DNA of 64,000 nt, from the NCBI RefSeq assembly GCF_014899185.1, contig NZ_CP045201.1:3511501-3575500 (forward strand). The letters run 5' to 3'. Position numbers and translations under genes: made by a program. The notes beneath the pieces were generated by a model. That model was not told the origin of the DNA, did not search any database, and saw only the letters and a program-made list of their open reading frames with translations. Shown here in pieces: positions 8,142 to 16,906 of the stretch (within the stretch, counting starts at the first letter, position 1; the number at the start of each line of letters is the position of its first letter). Source of the DNA: Pseudooceanicola spongiae. GTDB lineage: Bacteria > Pseudomonadota > Alphaproteobacteria > Rhodobacterales > Rhodobacteraceae.

Positions 8142-9284
8142 TTAGACGCGCCGGTGCAGGGCCAGGGTGATCGCCTCGAAGGGACGCAGCACGGGGATGT
8201 CCTCGGCCTGCGTCCGCGCAGCGGCACGCGGAAGTTTTTCGCGCGGATAGCTGGACAGCAGACTGGCGCGGTGCATCTCGGGCGATCTCAGCAAGGCATC
8301 GACGGGCAGGCTCTCCACGCGCACACCGGCGATGCCCAAGGGCTGCTGATCCTGCAGCAACAGCTGATACCAGGTGATCAGCGGCGGGCTCTGGGTGAAC
8401 TGCGCCATGCGGTCACTGACAAGATAGGCCGCGGGAACCCGCACCGTTTCACAGCCAAACAGGTAATCGACGTCCGTGCCACTGACCAGCAGCCGCTGTT
8501 CGGCGGCCAGCGTGACGTCCTTGCGCAGCCCGAACCAGGGGGCCAGCAGACGCACGGGGCGGAACATGCCGCGCGCGGGCATCTGGCGGCGCAGCACGGC
8601 CAGCACGATGCGGGGCCCGGCGTCCGGGGTCAGCACCTGCGCGCCGGGGCGCAGCGTCTCGATCGGCGCGGGGCCTGCGGGTGTGTCGATTTCGGTGCCC
8701 GGGGCCAGACCGGGAATGGGGCCGACCGGCGCAATGCCCTCGGACAGCGAGATCGCTTCGACATGCGGGCCAAGATGCGCCCCGGCACGCGGGGTGCGGC
8801 TGGTGTCGAGGTCATGATCCGCCTCGACGACGGCCTGACACAGGGCGCGGCGGGGCAGCGCCGGCGGCGCGGGCAGGCGGGTGAAGCGGGCCGAGTTGGC
8901 ATGGCAGGGCTGTTCGGCCACCAGCAGCGCCGCGCGGGCGCGCGCATCCCAGCAATAGCTGACCCTCAGCCGACCGGGAAAGGCCTCGGGCGGCAGCAGC
9001 AGACTGGCCTCGCGCTCGGTCCCGTTTTGCAGCAGGCGCAACGTCAGACGGCCCCCGGCGGCGGTGTCGGGGTGCGCGTCGCGGTCTTTTTCGATGTTCA
9101 GCGTGATGCGGCCGCGAAAGGGGGTCTCGTGCACCAGATCCAGCAAGGGGGCGTCGCTGTCAGGGGCGCTCAGCTCGGCCTCCAGCATCAAGGTGCCACG
9201 CACCAGCAGATCGTCTGCATCCTCCTGCCCGTCGGCCTGCCAGCCAGCGGCCCCGAAACCGGGGGAAATCGCAATCCAGCCCAT
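8142..9284 (-). CDS. Hint domain-containing protein, probable inactive autoprocessing site
   Basis: A 380-residue protein with a C-terminal Hint (hedgehog/intein) module from about residue 190 to 330. The opening motif is LAPGTEIDTPAGPAPIETLRPGAQVLTPDAG, followed by the V-strand and HxxF-like region LLAPWFGLRKDVTLAAEQRLLVSG. In roseobacter Hint proteins the module usually opens with Cys followed by FxPGT; here the Cys position is Gly (PIPGLAPGTEI). Self-splicing or cleavage is therefore unlikely. The N-terminal part (1-170) is beta-rich and unassigned (WDARARAALLVAEQPCHA). These proteins are widespread in Rhodobacterales, often linked to secreted RTX proteins, with unclear roles. It is flanked by convergent and divergent genes, with no operon. 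Confidence 0.75.
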   Translation of the reverse strand: MGWIAISPGFGAAGWQADGQEDADDLLVRGTLMLEAELSAPDSDAPLLDLVHETPFRGRITLNIEKDRDAHPDTAAGGRLTLRLLQNGTEREASLLLPPEAFPGRLRVSYCWDARARAALLVAEQPCHANSARFTRLPAPPALPRRALCQAVVEADHDLDTSRTPRAGAHLGPHVEAISLSEGIAPVGPIPGLAPGTEIDTPAGPAPIETLRPGAQVLTPDAGPRIVLAVLRRQMPARGMFRPVRLLAPWFGLRKDVTLAAEQRLLVSGTDVDYLFGCETVRVPAAYLVSDRMAQFTQSPPLITWYQLLLQDQQPLGIAGVRVESLPVDALLRSPEMHRASLLSSYPREKLPRAAARTQAEDIPVLRPFEAITLALHRRV

Positions 9285-9583
9285 CTGTCAGGCAGAACGC
9301 AATCTGCAAGGCTGAGGCCATCCATCACAGGATCGCCCGGCCGTAAACGCCATTTTTCAGGTGCCTCAATACACTCGACCCTGTCCCCCAGGGCCGTCCT
9401 TGCCAGAGGGTAGTCAGTGGTTGTGCAATTGTTAAGCAATATTTGACGCTGAGGCGCGTCATTCTCCTCCCGCTGTCGTCGCCGGGCTGGCCGCGGCCCC
9501 TTGCCTGCGGGCGCAGGGATGGCTTTCGCCTTTGCAGCGCTGATCAAAACCCGCTAGCCATGCCCCCGAGCAAGGAGACGACA

Positions 9584-10753
9584 ATGACTGACACCCCCGC
9601 TGCCGCGCCTGCCGGCGTTGATCCCGTCGCGCTGACGGCCCGTTTGATCCAATGCCCCTCGGTCACGCCCGAAGACGGTGGCGCCCTGACGCTGCTGTCG
9701 GATCTGCTGAGCGAGGCCGGTTTCGAGTGCACGCATATCGAGCGCGGCGGCATCGCCAACCTCTTTGCCCGCTGGGGTGAAAAGGGCCATGCGCGCAGCT
9801 TCGGCTTCAACGGCCATACCGATGTCGTGCCGGTCGGCGATGCCGCTGCCTGGACCCACGCGCCCTTCAGCGGTGAGGTCCACGAGGGCGAGCTTTGGGG
9901 CCGGGGTGCGCAGGACATGAAGTCCGGTGTGGCTGCCTTCGCCGCTGCCGCTGTCGATTTTGTCCGCGACACGCCGCCCGACGGCGCGGTGGTGCTGGCG
10001 ATCACGGGTGATGAGGAGGGCGATGCCACCGATGGCACCGTCGCTCTGCTCGACTGGATGCGCGAAAACGGCGAAACCCTCAGCCATTGCATCGTGGGCG
10101 AGCCGACCTCGCCCGACAGCATGGGTCAGATGATGAAGATCGGGCGGCGCGGCAGCATGACCGCCTGGTTCACGGCGACCGGCGTGCAGGGGCATTCCGC
10201 CTATCCGCACCGCGCGAAAAACCCGCTGCCCGCGATGGCGCGCCTGATCGACCGGCTGGCCAGCGCGACACTGGACGAAGGCACCGATCACTTCGATGCC
10301 TCGACCCTGGCCGTGGTGCAGTTCGACACCGGCAATACCGCCACCAACGTGATCCCCGCGCAGTGCCGCGCCGCCGTCAACATCCGCTTCAACGACACCC
10401 ACACCGGGGCAGAGCTGAGCCAGTGGCTGCGGCGCGAGGCGCAGGATGTCAGCCGGATGTTCGACATCACCATCGACACAGAGGTGAAGATCAGCGGCGA
10501 AAGCTTCCTGACGCCTCCGGGCGAGCTGAGCGATCTGATCGGCAAGGCCGTCGCGGCGGAAACCGGCGTCACGCCGGACCTGTCGACAACGGGGGGCACG
10601 TCGGACGCACGCTTCGTCAAGGATCTCTGCCCGGTGGTCGAGTTCGGTCTGGTCGGCAACCGCATGCATCAGGTCGACGAACGCGTCCCGGTCGAGCAGA
10701 TCACCCAGCTCAAGGCAATCTATGCCCGCATCCTGCGCGATTACTTCGCATGA
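9584..10753 (+). CDS. dapE: succinyl-diaminopimelate desuccinylase
   Basis: Zinc-dependent M20 hydrolase of 389 residues that converts N-succinyl-LL-DAP to LL-DAP and succinate in lysine and peptidoglycan synthesis. Metal and catalytic motifs are visible: [13 protein letters not shown] (His ligand, Asp), [14 protein letters not shown] (bridging Asp), [13 protein letters not shown] (catalytic Glu pair) and, near the end, [10 protein letters not shown]. The start at 9584 (MTDTPAAAP) follows CAAGGAG; upstream frame sequence is intergenic. Its stop overlaps the GNAT start (ATGA at 10750-10753), so the two are coupled. Confidence 0.95.
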   Translation: MTDTPAAAPAGVDPVALTARLIQCPSVTPEDGGALTLLSDLLSEAGFECTHIERGGIANLFARWGEKGHARSFGFNGHTDVVPVGDAAAWTHAPFSGEVHEGELWGRGAQDMKSGVAAFAAAAVDFVRDTPPDGAVVLAITGDEEGDATDGTVALLDWMRENGETLSHCIVGEPTSPDSMGQMMKIGRRGSMTAWFTATGVQGHSAYPHRAKNPLPAMARLIDRLASATLDEGTDHFDASTLAVVQFDTGNTATNVIPAQCRAAVNIRFNDTHTGAELSQWLRREAQDVSRMFDITIDTEVKISGESFLTPPGELSDLIGKAVAAETGVTPDLSTTGGTSDARFVKDLCPVVEFGLVGNRMHQVDERVPVEQITQLKAIYARILRDYFA

Positions 10754-11184
10754 GCTGGCATTTCGAGGAGGTCTCCGACCTCGCGCCCTGCTTTGCGCTG
10801 CGCCGTGCCGTTTTCATCGAAGAACAGGGCTTTGCCGAGGCGGATGAGTGGGATGCGCTGGACGCCGACGCCGTGCACCTGCTGGCCTCGGATGCCACAG
10901 GCCCCCTCGGCACCGCGCGGCTGCTGCGCGAAGGCGCGGAGTTCGCGGGCAACACTGGCAGGATCGGGCGGATCTGCGTCGCGAAATCGGCGCGTGGCAC
11001 AGGCCTCGGCGCGGCCATCGTGCGCGACGCGATCGAGCGACTGCGCGCAAGGGGCTGCACCCGTGTGATCCTCGGCGGTCAGATGCGCGCGGCGGGGTTC
11101 TACGAAAAGCTCGGCTTTCGTCCCATCGGCCCGGTCTATGACGACGGCGGCGTGCCACATCAGGAGATGGAGCAGGCCCTGTAA
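10750..11184 (+). CDS. GNAT family N-acetyltransferase (ElaA-like)
   Basis: Small GNAT acetyltransferase, 144 residues. The N-terminal [25 protein letters not shown] and the HLLA segment resemble the ElaA/YjcF subgroup. The acetyl-CoA site is [20 protein letters not shown] (R/QxxGxG/A) and the C-terminal helix-strand is [21 protein letters not shown]. The substrate is unknown. The four-base overlap with dapE indicates translational coupling, which is an operon effect rather than proof of a role in lysine synthesis. Stop at 11182-11184, 52 bases before rnr. Confidence 0.85.
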   Translation: MSWHFEEVSDLAPCFALRRAVFIEEQGFAEADEWDALDADAVHLLASDATGPLGTARLLREGAEFAGNTGRIGRICVAKSARGTGLGAAIVRDAIERLRARGCTRVILGGQMRAAGFYEKLGFRPIGPVYDDGGVPHQEMEQAL

Positions 11185-11236
11185 TCGCTGCTGCTTTCCC
11201 GGATGACCTGCCCTTCGGGGCGTGTTAATCAGGGGC

Positions 11237-13525
11237 ATGTCACAACTCCCCTCCAAGCAGCAGATCCTTGACTGGATCGCCGCGAACCCCACCCAGACCG
11301 CCAAACGCGACATCGCCAAGGCGTTCAGCATCAAGGGCGCCGCCCGGATTGACCTCAAGCGTATCCTGAAGGAGCTTGAGGACGAAGGTCATCTTGAAAA
11401 ACGCAAGAAGACCTATCGCGATCCCGACAGCCTGCCCCCCGTCAGCGTGCTGATGGTCAACGAACCTGACGCCGATGGCGACCTCACCGCCCGCCCGCTG
11501 GAATGGCAGGGCGAGGGGCCAGAGCCGCTGATCCGCATGATCACGCGCGCCGGCGAACCCGCGCTTGGCGCTGGCGACCGGATCCTCGCCAAGATGGCCC
11601 GTATCGGTAATGAAAACGCCTATGAGGCGCGGCTGATCCGCAAGATCGGCAGCAACCCTCTGCGCATCCTCGGCGTGTTCCGCGCCAACTCGGAAGGCGG
11701 GCGCATCCTGCCCGTCGACAAGGGCAGCGACCGCGAATGGATGGTGCCGATGGGCGCGACCCACGGCGCGCAGGACGGCGAGCTGGTCGAGGGCGAACAG
11801 AGCGGCCCCAAGGCCCGCATGGGTCTGCCGCGCGCCCGCATCGTCGCCCGTCTGGGCGACCCTTCGGCCCCCCGCGCCGTCAGCCTGATCGCGATCCACC
11901 AGCACGGCATCCCCGACGCCTTTCCCGATGAGGTCGTGGCCGAGGCCGATGCCCAGAAACCCGCAGGCCTGTCTGGCCGCGAGGATCTGCGCGAACTGCC
12001 CCTCGTCACCATCGACCCCTCGGACGCGCGCGACCACGATGACGCCTGCTTTGCCGAAGCCGATGACGATCCCAAGAACCCCGGTGGCCACCTGCTCTGG
12101 GTGGCAATTGCCGATGTCGCACACTACGTCCGCTCCGGCTCTGAGCTGGACCGCGAGGCGAAGAAACGCGGCAACTCGACCTATTTCCCCGACCGCGTCG
12201 TGCCGATGCTGCCCGACCGCCTGTCTGGCGACCTGTGCAGCCTGCACGAAGGCGTGCCGCGCGCCTGTATCGTGGTGCGCATGCAGATCGATGCGCAGGG
12301 CAACAAGCTGGCCCATACCTTCTACCGTGGCCTGATGCGCTCGGCCGCGTCGCTGCACTACGGCGAGGTGCAGGATGCCATCGAGGGGCGCACCAACGAC
12401 AAGACCGGCCCCCTGATGGAGGACGTGATCGAGCCGCTGTATGCCGCCTATTACGCCCTGCGCGAGGCCCGCAAGGTGCGCCAGCCGCTCGACCTCGACC
12501 TGCCGGAACGCCGGATCGAGCTGTCCGAGGATGGCAAGGTCGCCTCGGTCAAGTTCCGCGATCGTCTCGATGCGCACCGTATGATCGAAGAGTTCATGGT
12601 GCTGGCCAACGTCGCCGCCGCCGAAACTCTGGTCGCCAAGGGGCAGCCGCTGCTGTTCAGGGTGCACGAAGAGCCGACGCCGGAAAAGATGGAATCGCTG
12701 CGCGAAACCGCTCAGGCCTCGGGCTACAACCTGCCCAAAGGGCAGGTGCTGAAGACCGCGCACCTGAACCGTCTGCTGAACGACGCCGCCGGTTCCGAGC
12801 AGGCCGAGCTGATCAACATGTCGACGCTGCGCGCCATGATGCAGGCCTATTACGCGCCGCACAACTTCGGCCACTTCGGGCTGGCGCTGCGCAACTATGC
12901 CCACTTCACCTCGCCCATCCGCCGCTACGCCGACCTGATCGTGCACCGCGCCCTGATCCGCGCCCACAGCTGGGGCAAGGACGGGCTGAACGAGCATGAC
13001 ATCGAGGCGCTGGATGTCACTGCCGGCCATATCTCGGAAACCGAGCGGCGCTCGATGACCGCCGAACGCGACACCACCGACCGCTATCTTGCCGCCTATC
13101 TGGCGGACCGGGTCGGGTCGGAATTTACCGGCCGGATCAGTGGTGTGGCGCGTTTTGGTGCCTTCGTGCGGCTGGATGAAACCGGCGCAGACGGGCTGAT
13201 TCCGATCCGCTCTCTGGGGCGCGAATTCTTCCATCACGACCGTGAGGCGAATACCCTCATGGGCTCCGAGACCGGCATCATGATCCGGCCCGGTCAGCGC
13301 GTCACCGTCAAGCTGGCCGAAGCGACGCCCGTTACGGGCGGCATCGCGCTGGAGCTGCTGACGCTGGAGGGGGCAGAGGTCGCGCGCGGCCCCTCGCTGG
13401 ATCGTGGGCGCGGGCGCAGGCCCGGTGGCAAACCCAAAAGCAGCGCCGGTGCGTCCAAACGCAAACTGGTGCGCGCCAAGGTCAAAAAAGACAAGACGGC
13501 CCGCAAACTCAAGCGGACCCGTTGA
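11237..13525 (+). CDS. rnr: ribonuclease R
   Basis: Processive 3'-5' exoribonuclease of the RNB family, 762 residues. Residues 1-60 form a winged helix (SKQQILDWIAANPTQTAKRDI). Cold-shock-like domains follow. The RNB catalytic motif DPSDARDHDDACFAE carries the metal-binding aspartates. An S1 domain near residues 625-710 contains EFTGRISGVARFGAFVRL. The C-terminus is a basic tail (about residues 718-762) rich in Arg and Lys, as in other RNase R proteins that unwind structured RNA. The start at 11237 (MSQLPSKQQ) is chosen because the frame's earlier GTG adds only five residues and lacks a better ribosome site. Confidence 0.95.
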   Translation: MSQLPSKQQILDWIAANPTQTAKRDIAKAFSIKGAARIDLKRILKELEDEGHLEKRKKTYRDPDSLPPVSVLMVNEPDADGDLTARPLEWQGEGPEPLIRMITRAGEPALGAGDRILAKMARIGNENAYEARLIRKIGSNPLRILGVFRANSEGGRILPVDKGSDREWMVPMGATHGAQDGELVEGEQSGPKARMGLPRARIVARLGDPSAPRAVSLIAIHQHGIPDAFPDEVVAEADAQKPAGLSGREDLRELPLVTIDPSDARDHDDACFAEADDDPKNPGGHLLWVAIADVAHYVRSGSELDREAKKRGNSTYFPDRVVPMLPDRLSGDLCSLHEGVPRACIVVRMQIDAQGNKLAHTFYRGLMRSAASLHYGEVQDAIEGRTNDKTGPLMEDVIEPLYAAYYALREARKVRQPLDLDLPERRIELSEDGKVASVKFRDRLDAHRMIEEFMVLANVAAAETLVAKGQPLLFRVHEEPTPEKMESLRETAQASGYNLPKGQVLKTAHLNRLLNDAAGSEQAELINMSTLRAMMQAYYAPHNFGHFGLALRNYAHFTSPIRRYADLIVHRALIRAHSWGKDGLNEHDIEALDVTAGHISETERRSMTAERDTTDRYLAAYLADRVGSEFTGRISGVARFGAFVRLDETGADGLIPIRSLGREFFHHDREANTLMGSETGIMIRPGQRVTVKLAEATPVTGGIALELLTLEGAEVARGPSLDRGRGRRPGGKPKSSAGASKRKLVRAKVKKDKTARKLKRTR

Positions 13526-13698
13526 TCCAATGGTGCTGCGCCGGTCGGCGCGGCACCGCCTGTTCCCCGCTGCAGACCACCCGAAAGCGAAAGCCCGCTG
13601 TAAATTGTCGCGCAAGCGACGGCTTTGCTTTGGTTTTGCGCCGGATCAGGCTATGCTTGGTTAACAATAAAAAATCGAGCAGCCGGAAAATATCAGAT

Positions 13699-15264
13699 AT
13701 GCGCGCACCATTTCGGGCGATCGCCCATACTCTTCTGGTCCTGCCGCTGACGGGCGCGGCACTGACCCCTTTCGCTTTCACCGTGGCGGCTCTGGCCAAT
13801 CCGGTGGACCAGTCGTTGCGCCCCAAGGCGCGGCCGGCTGGCGCTTTGCTGGCGGCCAAAAGCGCAAAGGTCAACGTGCCACAGGTCAGCACACAGGACG
13901 CGATTGCGCTCGCCTCGGCGACGCTCGCGATCCTTGGCGCGCATCCCTTGCCCACGCCCGCCAAGGCCAGCCCCGTCACTTCGGTCGAGCCGAAAGCACC
14001 GCCTGCCGTCCTGCTTGCCTCCGCCGTCACCCCGCTGGAGAGCAGCCCCGTCGTGCAGCGCAGCCTGCGCCCGCGCATCCGCCCCGACGGGATCGCCTCA
14101 ACCGCCGTCGCGCCCGCGCCCGCAGAGCCCGAGATCGCTCAGACCGTCTCCGACCCCGGTTTCACCCGCTGGGTGCAGGGCTTTCGTGGTCGCGCCATGG
14201 CGCAGGGCATCTCTGCGGCGACCTTTGACCGGGCGTTCCGCAATGTGAACTTCATGCCCGACGTGATCCGTAAGGACGGCAATCAGGCCGAATTCACCAA
14301 GGGCATCGGCGATTATATGGAGGGCGCGATCTCGGACACGCGCATCCGCAATGGCCGGACCGAGTTCGCCAAGAACGCCAGCATCTTCAACAAGATCCAG
14401 GGTCACTACGGTGTGCAGTCGCAATATATCGCGGCGATCTGGGGGATGGAGACCGCCTATGGCAGCTACCGGGGCAACACGCCGCTGATCTCCTCCATGG
14501 CGACGCTGGCCTATGAGGGGCGGCGCGGCGCGTTTTACGAGGAGCAGCTGATCTCGCTTCTGCGCACTGTCCAGCATGGCGACACCACGCCCGAACGCAT
14601 GGTCGGCAGCTGGGCCGGGGCGATGGGTCACACCCAGTTCATGCCCACCTCGTACGAGACTTATGCCGTCGATTTCACCGGCGACGGGCGGCGCGACATA
14701 TGGGCGGATGATCCGACCGATGCGCTGGCCTCCTCTGCCGCCTATCTCAAACGCTTCGGCTGGGTGGCCGGTCAGCCCTGGGGGATGGAAGTCAGCCTGC
14801 CTGCCAATTTCGACTACAACCTGATCAACGGGCCTGAGAAAATGCCCTCGCAATGGGCGCGCCTGGGTCTTCGTGCGACGCAGGGCGAGATGCGCGATTA
14901 CGGCTCGGCGCGGGTCCTGATGTTGACCGGCGCCAAGGGACCGGCGTTTCTGGTGTTCAAGAACTTCGACGTCATCAAGCGCTACAACAACGCAGACACC
15001 TATGCGCTGGCGGTGGGTCTGCTGGGCGACCGGATCGCCGGGGCAGGGCCGCTGCAGGCCAGCTGGCCGCACGGCGAGCGCGCTCTGAAAAAGGCCGAGC
15101 GGATCGAGCTGCAGACCCTGCTGACCCGACGTGGCTTTGATACGGGTGGCGTCGACGGCATCCTCGGGTCGGGCAGCGCCAAGGCGATCCGCGCCTATCA
15201 GCGCAGCATCGGTGCAGTGCCGGACGGCTATGCCACGGTCGGGCTGCTGACCCGGTTGCGCTAA
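13699..15264 (+). CDS. lytic murein transglycosylase (MltB type) with peptidoglycan-binding domain
   Basis: Periplasmic enzyme of 521 residues that cleaves peptidoglycan glycan strands with 1,6-anhydro product formation. It starts with a signal peptide (MRAPFRAIAHTLLVLPLTGAA, cut near residues 31-33). An Ala/Pro-rich linker follows to about residue 150, then the SLT_2 domain. The catalytic Glu is E251 in AIWGMETAYGSY. Conserved GSWAGAMGHTQFMPTSYE and the calcium-like FTGDGRRDIW segment follow. A C-terminal PG_binding_1 domain (about 455-520) ends in GFDTGGVDGILGSGSAKAIRAYQ. The start was moved to 13699 because the upstream frame shows no signal sequence. No lipobox is visible, so it is probably soluble or ionically bound. 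Confidence 0.9.
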   Translation: MRAPFRAIAHTLLVLPLTGAALTPFAFTVAALANPVDQSLRPKARPAGALLAAKSAKVNVPQVSTQDAIALASATLAILGAHPLPTPAKASPVTSVEPKAPPAVLLASAVTPLESSPVVQRSLRPRIRPDGIASTAVAPAPAEPEIAQTVSDPGFTRWVQGFRGRAMAQGISAATFDRAFRNVNFMPDVIRKDGNQAEFTKGIGDYMEGAISDTRIRNGRTEFAKNASIFNKIQGHYGVQSQYIAAIWGMETAYGSYRGNTPLISSMATLAYEGRRGAFYEEQLISLLRTVQHGDTTPERMVGSWAGAMGHTQFMPTSYETYAVDFTGDGRRDIWADDPTDALASSAAYLKRFGWVAGQPWGMEVSLPANFDYNLINGPEKMPSQWARLGLRATQGEMRDYGSARVLMLTGAKGPAFLVFKNFDVIKRYNNADTYALAVGLLGDRIAGAGPLQASWPHGERALKKAERIELQTLLTRRGFDTGGVDGILGSGSAKAIRAYQRSIGAVPDGYATVGLLTRLR

Positions 15265-15437
15265 GCGCGTCTGACCGGGGCACATGGCTTTGCCCCCGTC
15301 CGCGCTGAGCGGCGGGGGGTGCCGGTGTGGCTTAATCAACCATCCGCTGCGGTTGCCATTTGAAGCCGGGCGTGCGCAGGCTATGTTCAGTTCAATGCCT
15401 GTTTTCAACCGCTTTTGCGGATCGGACCCCGCCTGAG

Positions 15438-16133
15438 ATGACCAGCGATGTGACCCTGAGCGATCTGAGCCAGCCCGCCACGCGGGCAGGGGCATCGGCG
15501 CATGCGTCACCAACGCGCTCGGCGGCGGATCTCGCGGCGCTGATCGCCTGTCCGCGCTGTGATGCGGTGTTCCGCATGGTAGAGCCTGCAAACAACCAGC
15601 GCGCCATCTGCAACCGCTGCCATCACGTTCTGGTCGCGCCACGTCTGAGGGCGGGCAAGCGCATCATCGCGGTTCAGCTGGCCATCCTGATCCTGCTGGT
15701 CGCGGCCTCGGCCTATCCGTTTCTCAGCATCTCGACCAAGGGGCTGAAGCACTCCAGCTCGATCCTCGACGCGGCGCTGGCCTTCACCTCGGACGGGGCG
15801 CTGGCGGCACTGTCGTTCGTGCTGGCCGGGCTGATCGTTTTCATCCCGGCGGCGCGGGCCATCCTGTCGATCTATGTGCTGGCCCCGCTGACATTGGACC
15901 GGGGGCCGTTCCGCGGCGCCGCCTTCGCCTTCCGCCTCTCCGAGCACCTGCGCCCCTGGTCGATGGCCGAGATCTTTGCCATCGGTTGCGCCGTGGCGCT
16001 GATCAAGGTCGCGGACCTCGCCACCGTCAGCTTCGGCCCGGCGTTCTGGATGTTTTCGCTGCTGGTGCTGCTGGTGGTCGTGCAGGAAAATCTGGCCTGC
16101 CGCTATTCCATCTGGAAGGCGCTCGGCGCATGA
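15438..16133 (+). CDS. pqiA: paraquat-inducible protein A, first half
   Basis: Inner-membrane protein of 231 residues corresponding to one PqiA domain. Two Cys-x2-Cys pairs (CPRCDAVFR and CNRCHHVL) form a cytoplasmic rubredoxin-like zinc ribbon. Four membrane segments follow (AVQLAILILLVAASAYPFL, then LAALSFVLAGLIVFIPAARA, and two more near residues 175-222). In E. coli one PqiA carries two such domains; here they are separate genes. PqiA partners the MCE protein PqiB in envelope lipid transport. The start at 15438 is preceded by CCTGAG, a weak site; the frame is open from 15360. Its stop overlaps the next gene (ATGA). Confidence 0.88.
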   Translation: MTSDVTLSDLSQPATRAGASAHASPTRSAADLAALIACPRCDAVFRMVEPANNQRAICNRCHHVLVAPRLRAGKRIIAVQLAILILLVAASAYPFLSISTKGLKHSSSILDAALAFTSDGALAALSFVLAGLIVFIPAARAILSIYVLAPLTLDRGPFRGAAFAFRLSEHLRPWSMAEIFAIGCAVALIKVADLATVSFGPAFWMFSLLVLLVVVQENLACRYSIWKALGA

Positions 16134-16906
16134 AGTCTGCCCGCCAGATGGGCCTTGTGGCCTGCCAGTATTGCACCCGGGTCTGGCCCGGCGGCACCCG
16201 GGTCTGCGGGCATTGCGGCCACCACATCGCATCGCGCGATCCGATGTCGCTGCAAAAGGTCTGGGGACTCTGGACCGTCGGCATGATGTGCTACATCCCG
16301 GCCAATATCTATCCCATGCTCGACACCCACACTCTGGTGTCGGACCAGAAGAACACCATCGTCGGCGGCGCGCTGGAGCTGGGGCAGCACGGCTCCTGGG
16401 GGATCGCCATCGTGATCCTTGTCGCCTCGGTGCTGATCCCGGTGGGCAAGTTCATCGTCATCGCCGCGCTGGCCTTCGGTGTCACCTCTGGCAGCCGCCT
16501 GAAGCCGCACACCCGGCAGGTCCTGCACGAGGTCGTGGAATACGTCGGGCGCTGGTCGATGATCGACGTCTTCGTCGTGGCGATCCTGTCGTCTCTGGTG
16601 CAGCTCGGCACGATCGCATCGATCCAGCCGGGGCGGGCGGCGCTGTTCTTTGCGCTGTCGGTCTTCTTCACCATGCTCTCGGCGCAGGCCTTCGACAGCC
16701 GGCTGATCTGGGACGCTGAAGTCCCGCCGCCCGAAGACCTCAGGGCGTCCGATGACTTTGGCCCGGTCTCGCAGATCACCCCTGACACCACGTTCGACTT
16801 TCCCTTCAGCGCAGGGGCGGAGACACTGACCGTTGCCGGACCCGACGACCGGCGCGCCGATCCGCCTTTTACCGACCCCCAGACCCGCAAGGATTCCCCG
16901 ACGTGA
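16130..16906 (+). CDS. pqiA: paraquat-inducible protein A, second half
   Basis: Second PqiA-domain protein, 258 residues. The N-terminus again has a zinc ribbon, CQYCTRVWPG and CGHCGHHI. Four membrane segments follow; the first contains MMCYIPANIYPML, a family signature, and later ones include IVILVASVLIPVGKFIVIAAL. The last 60 residues form an acidic, probably disordered tail (DDFGPVSQITPDTTFDFPF). It overlaps pqiA-1 by 4 bases (ATGA) and pqiB by 4 bases (GTGA), so all three are translationally coupled. This is expected to be the membrane partner of PqiB. Confidence 0.88.
   Translation: MKSARQMGLVACQYCTRVWPGGTRVCGHCGHHIASRDPMSLQKVWGLWTVGMMCYIPANIYPMLDTHTLVSDQKNTIVGGALELGQHGSWGIAIVILVASVLIPVGKFIVIAALAFGVTSGSRLKPHTRQVLHEVVEYVGRWSMIDVFVVAILSSLVQLGTIASIQPGRAALFFALSVFFTMLSAQAFDSRLIWDAEVPPPEDLRASDDFGPVSQITPDTTFDFPFSAGAETLTVAGPDDRRADPPFTDPQTRKDSPT

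Noticed and set aside
11240..13615. 791-codon minus-strand frame antisense to rnr
   Set aside because: Rich in His, Gln, Arg and Gly without domains; rnr on the other strand has clear catalytic motifs.
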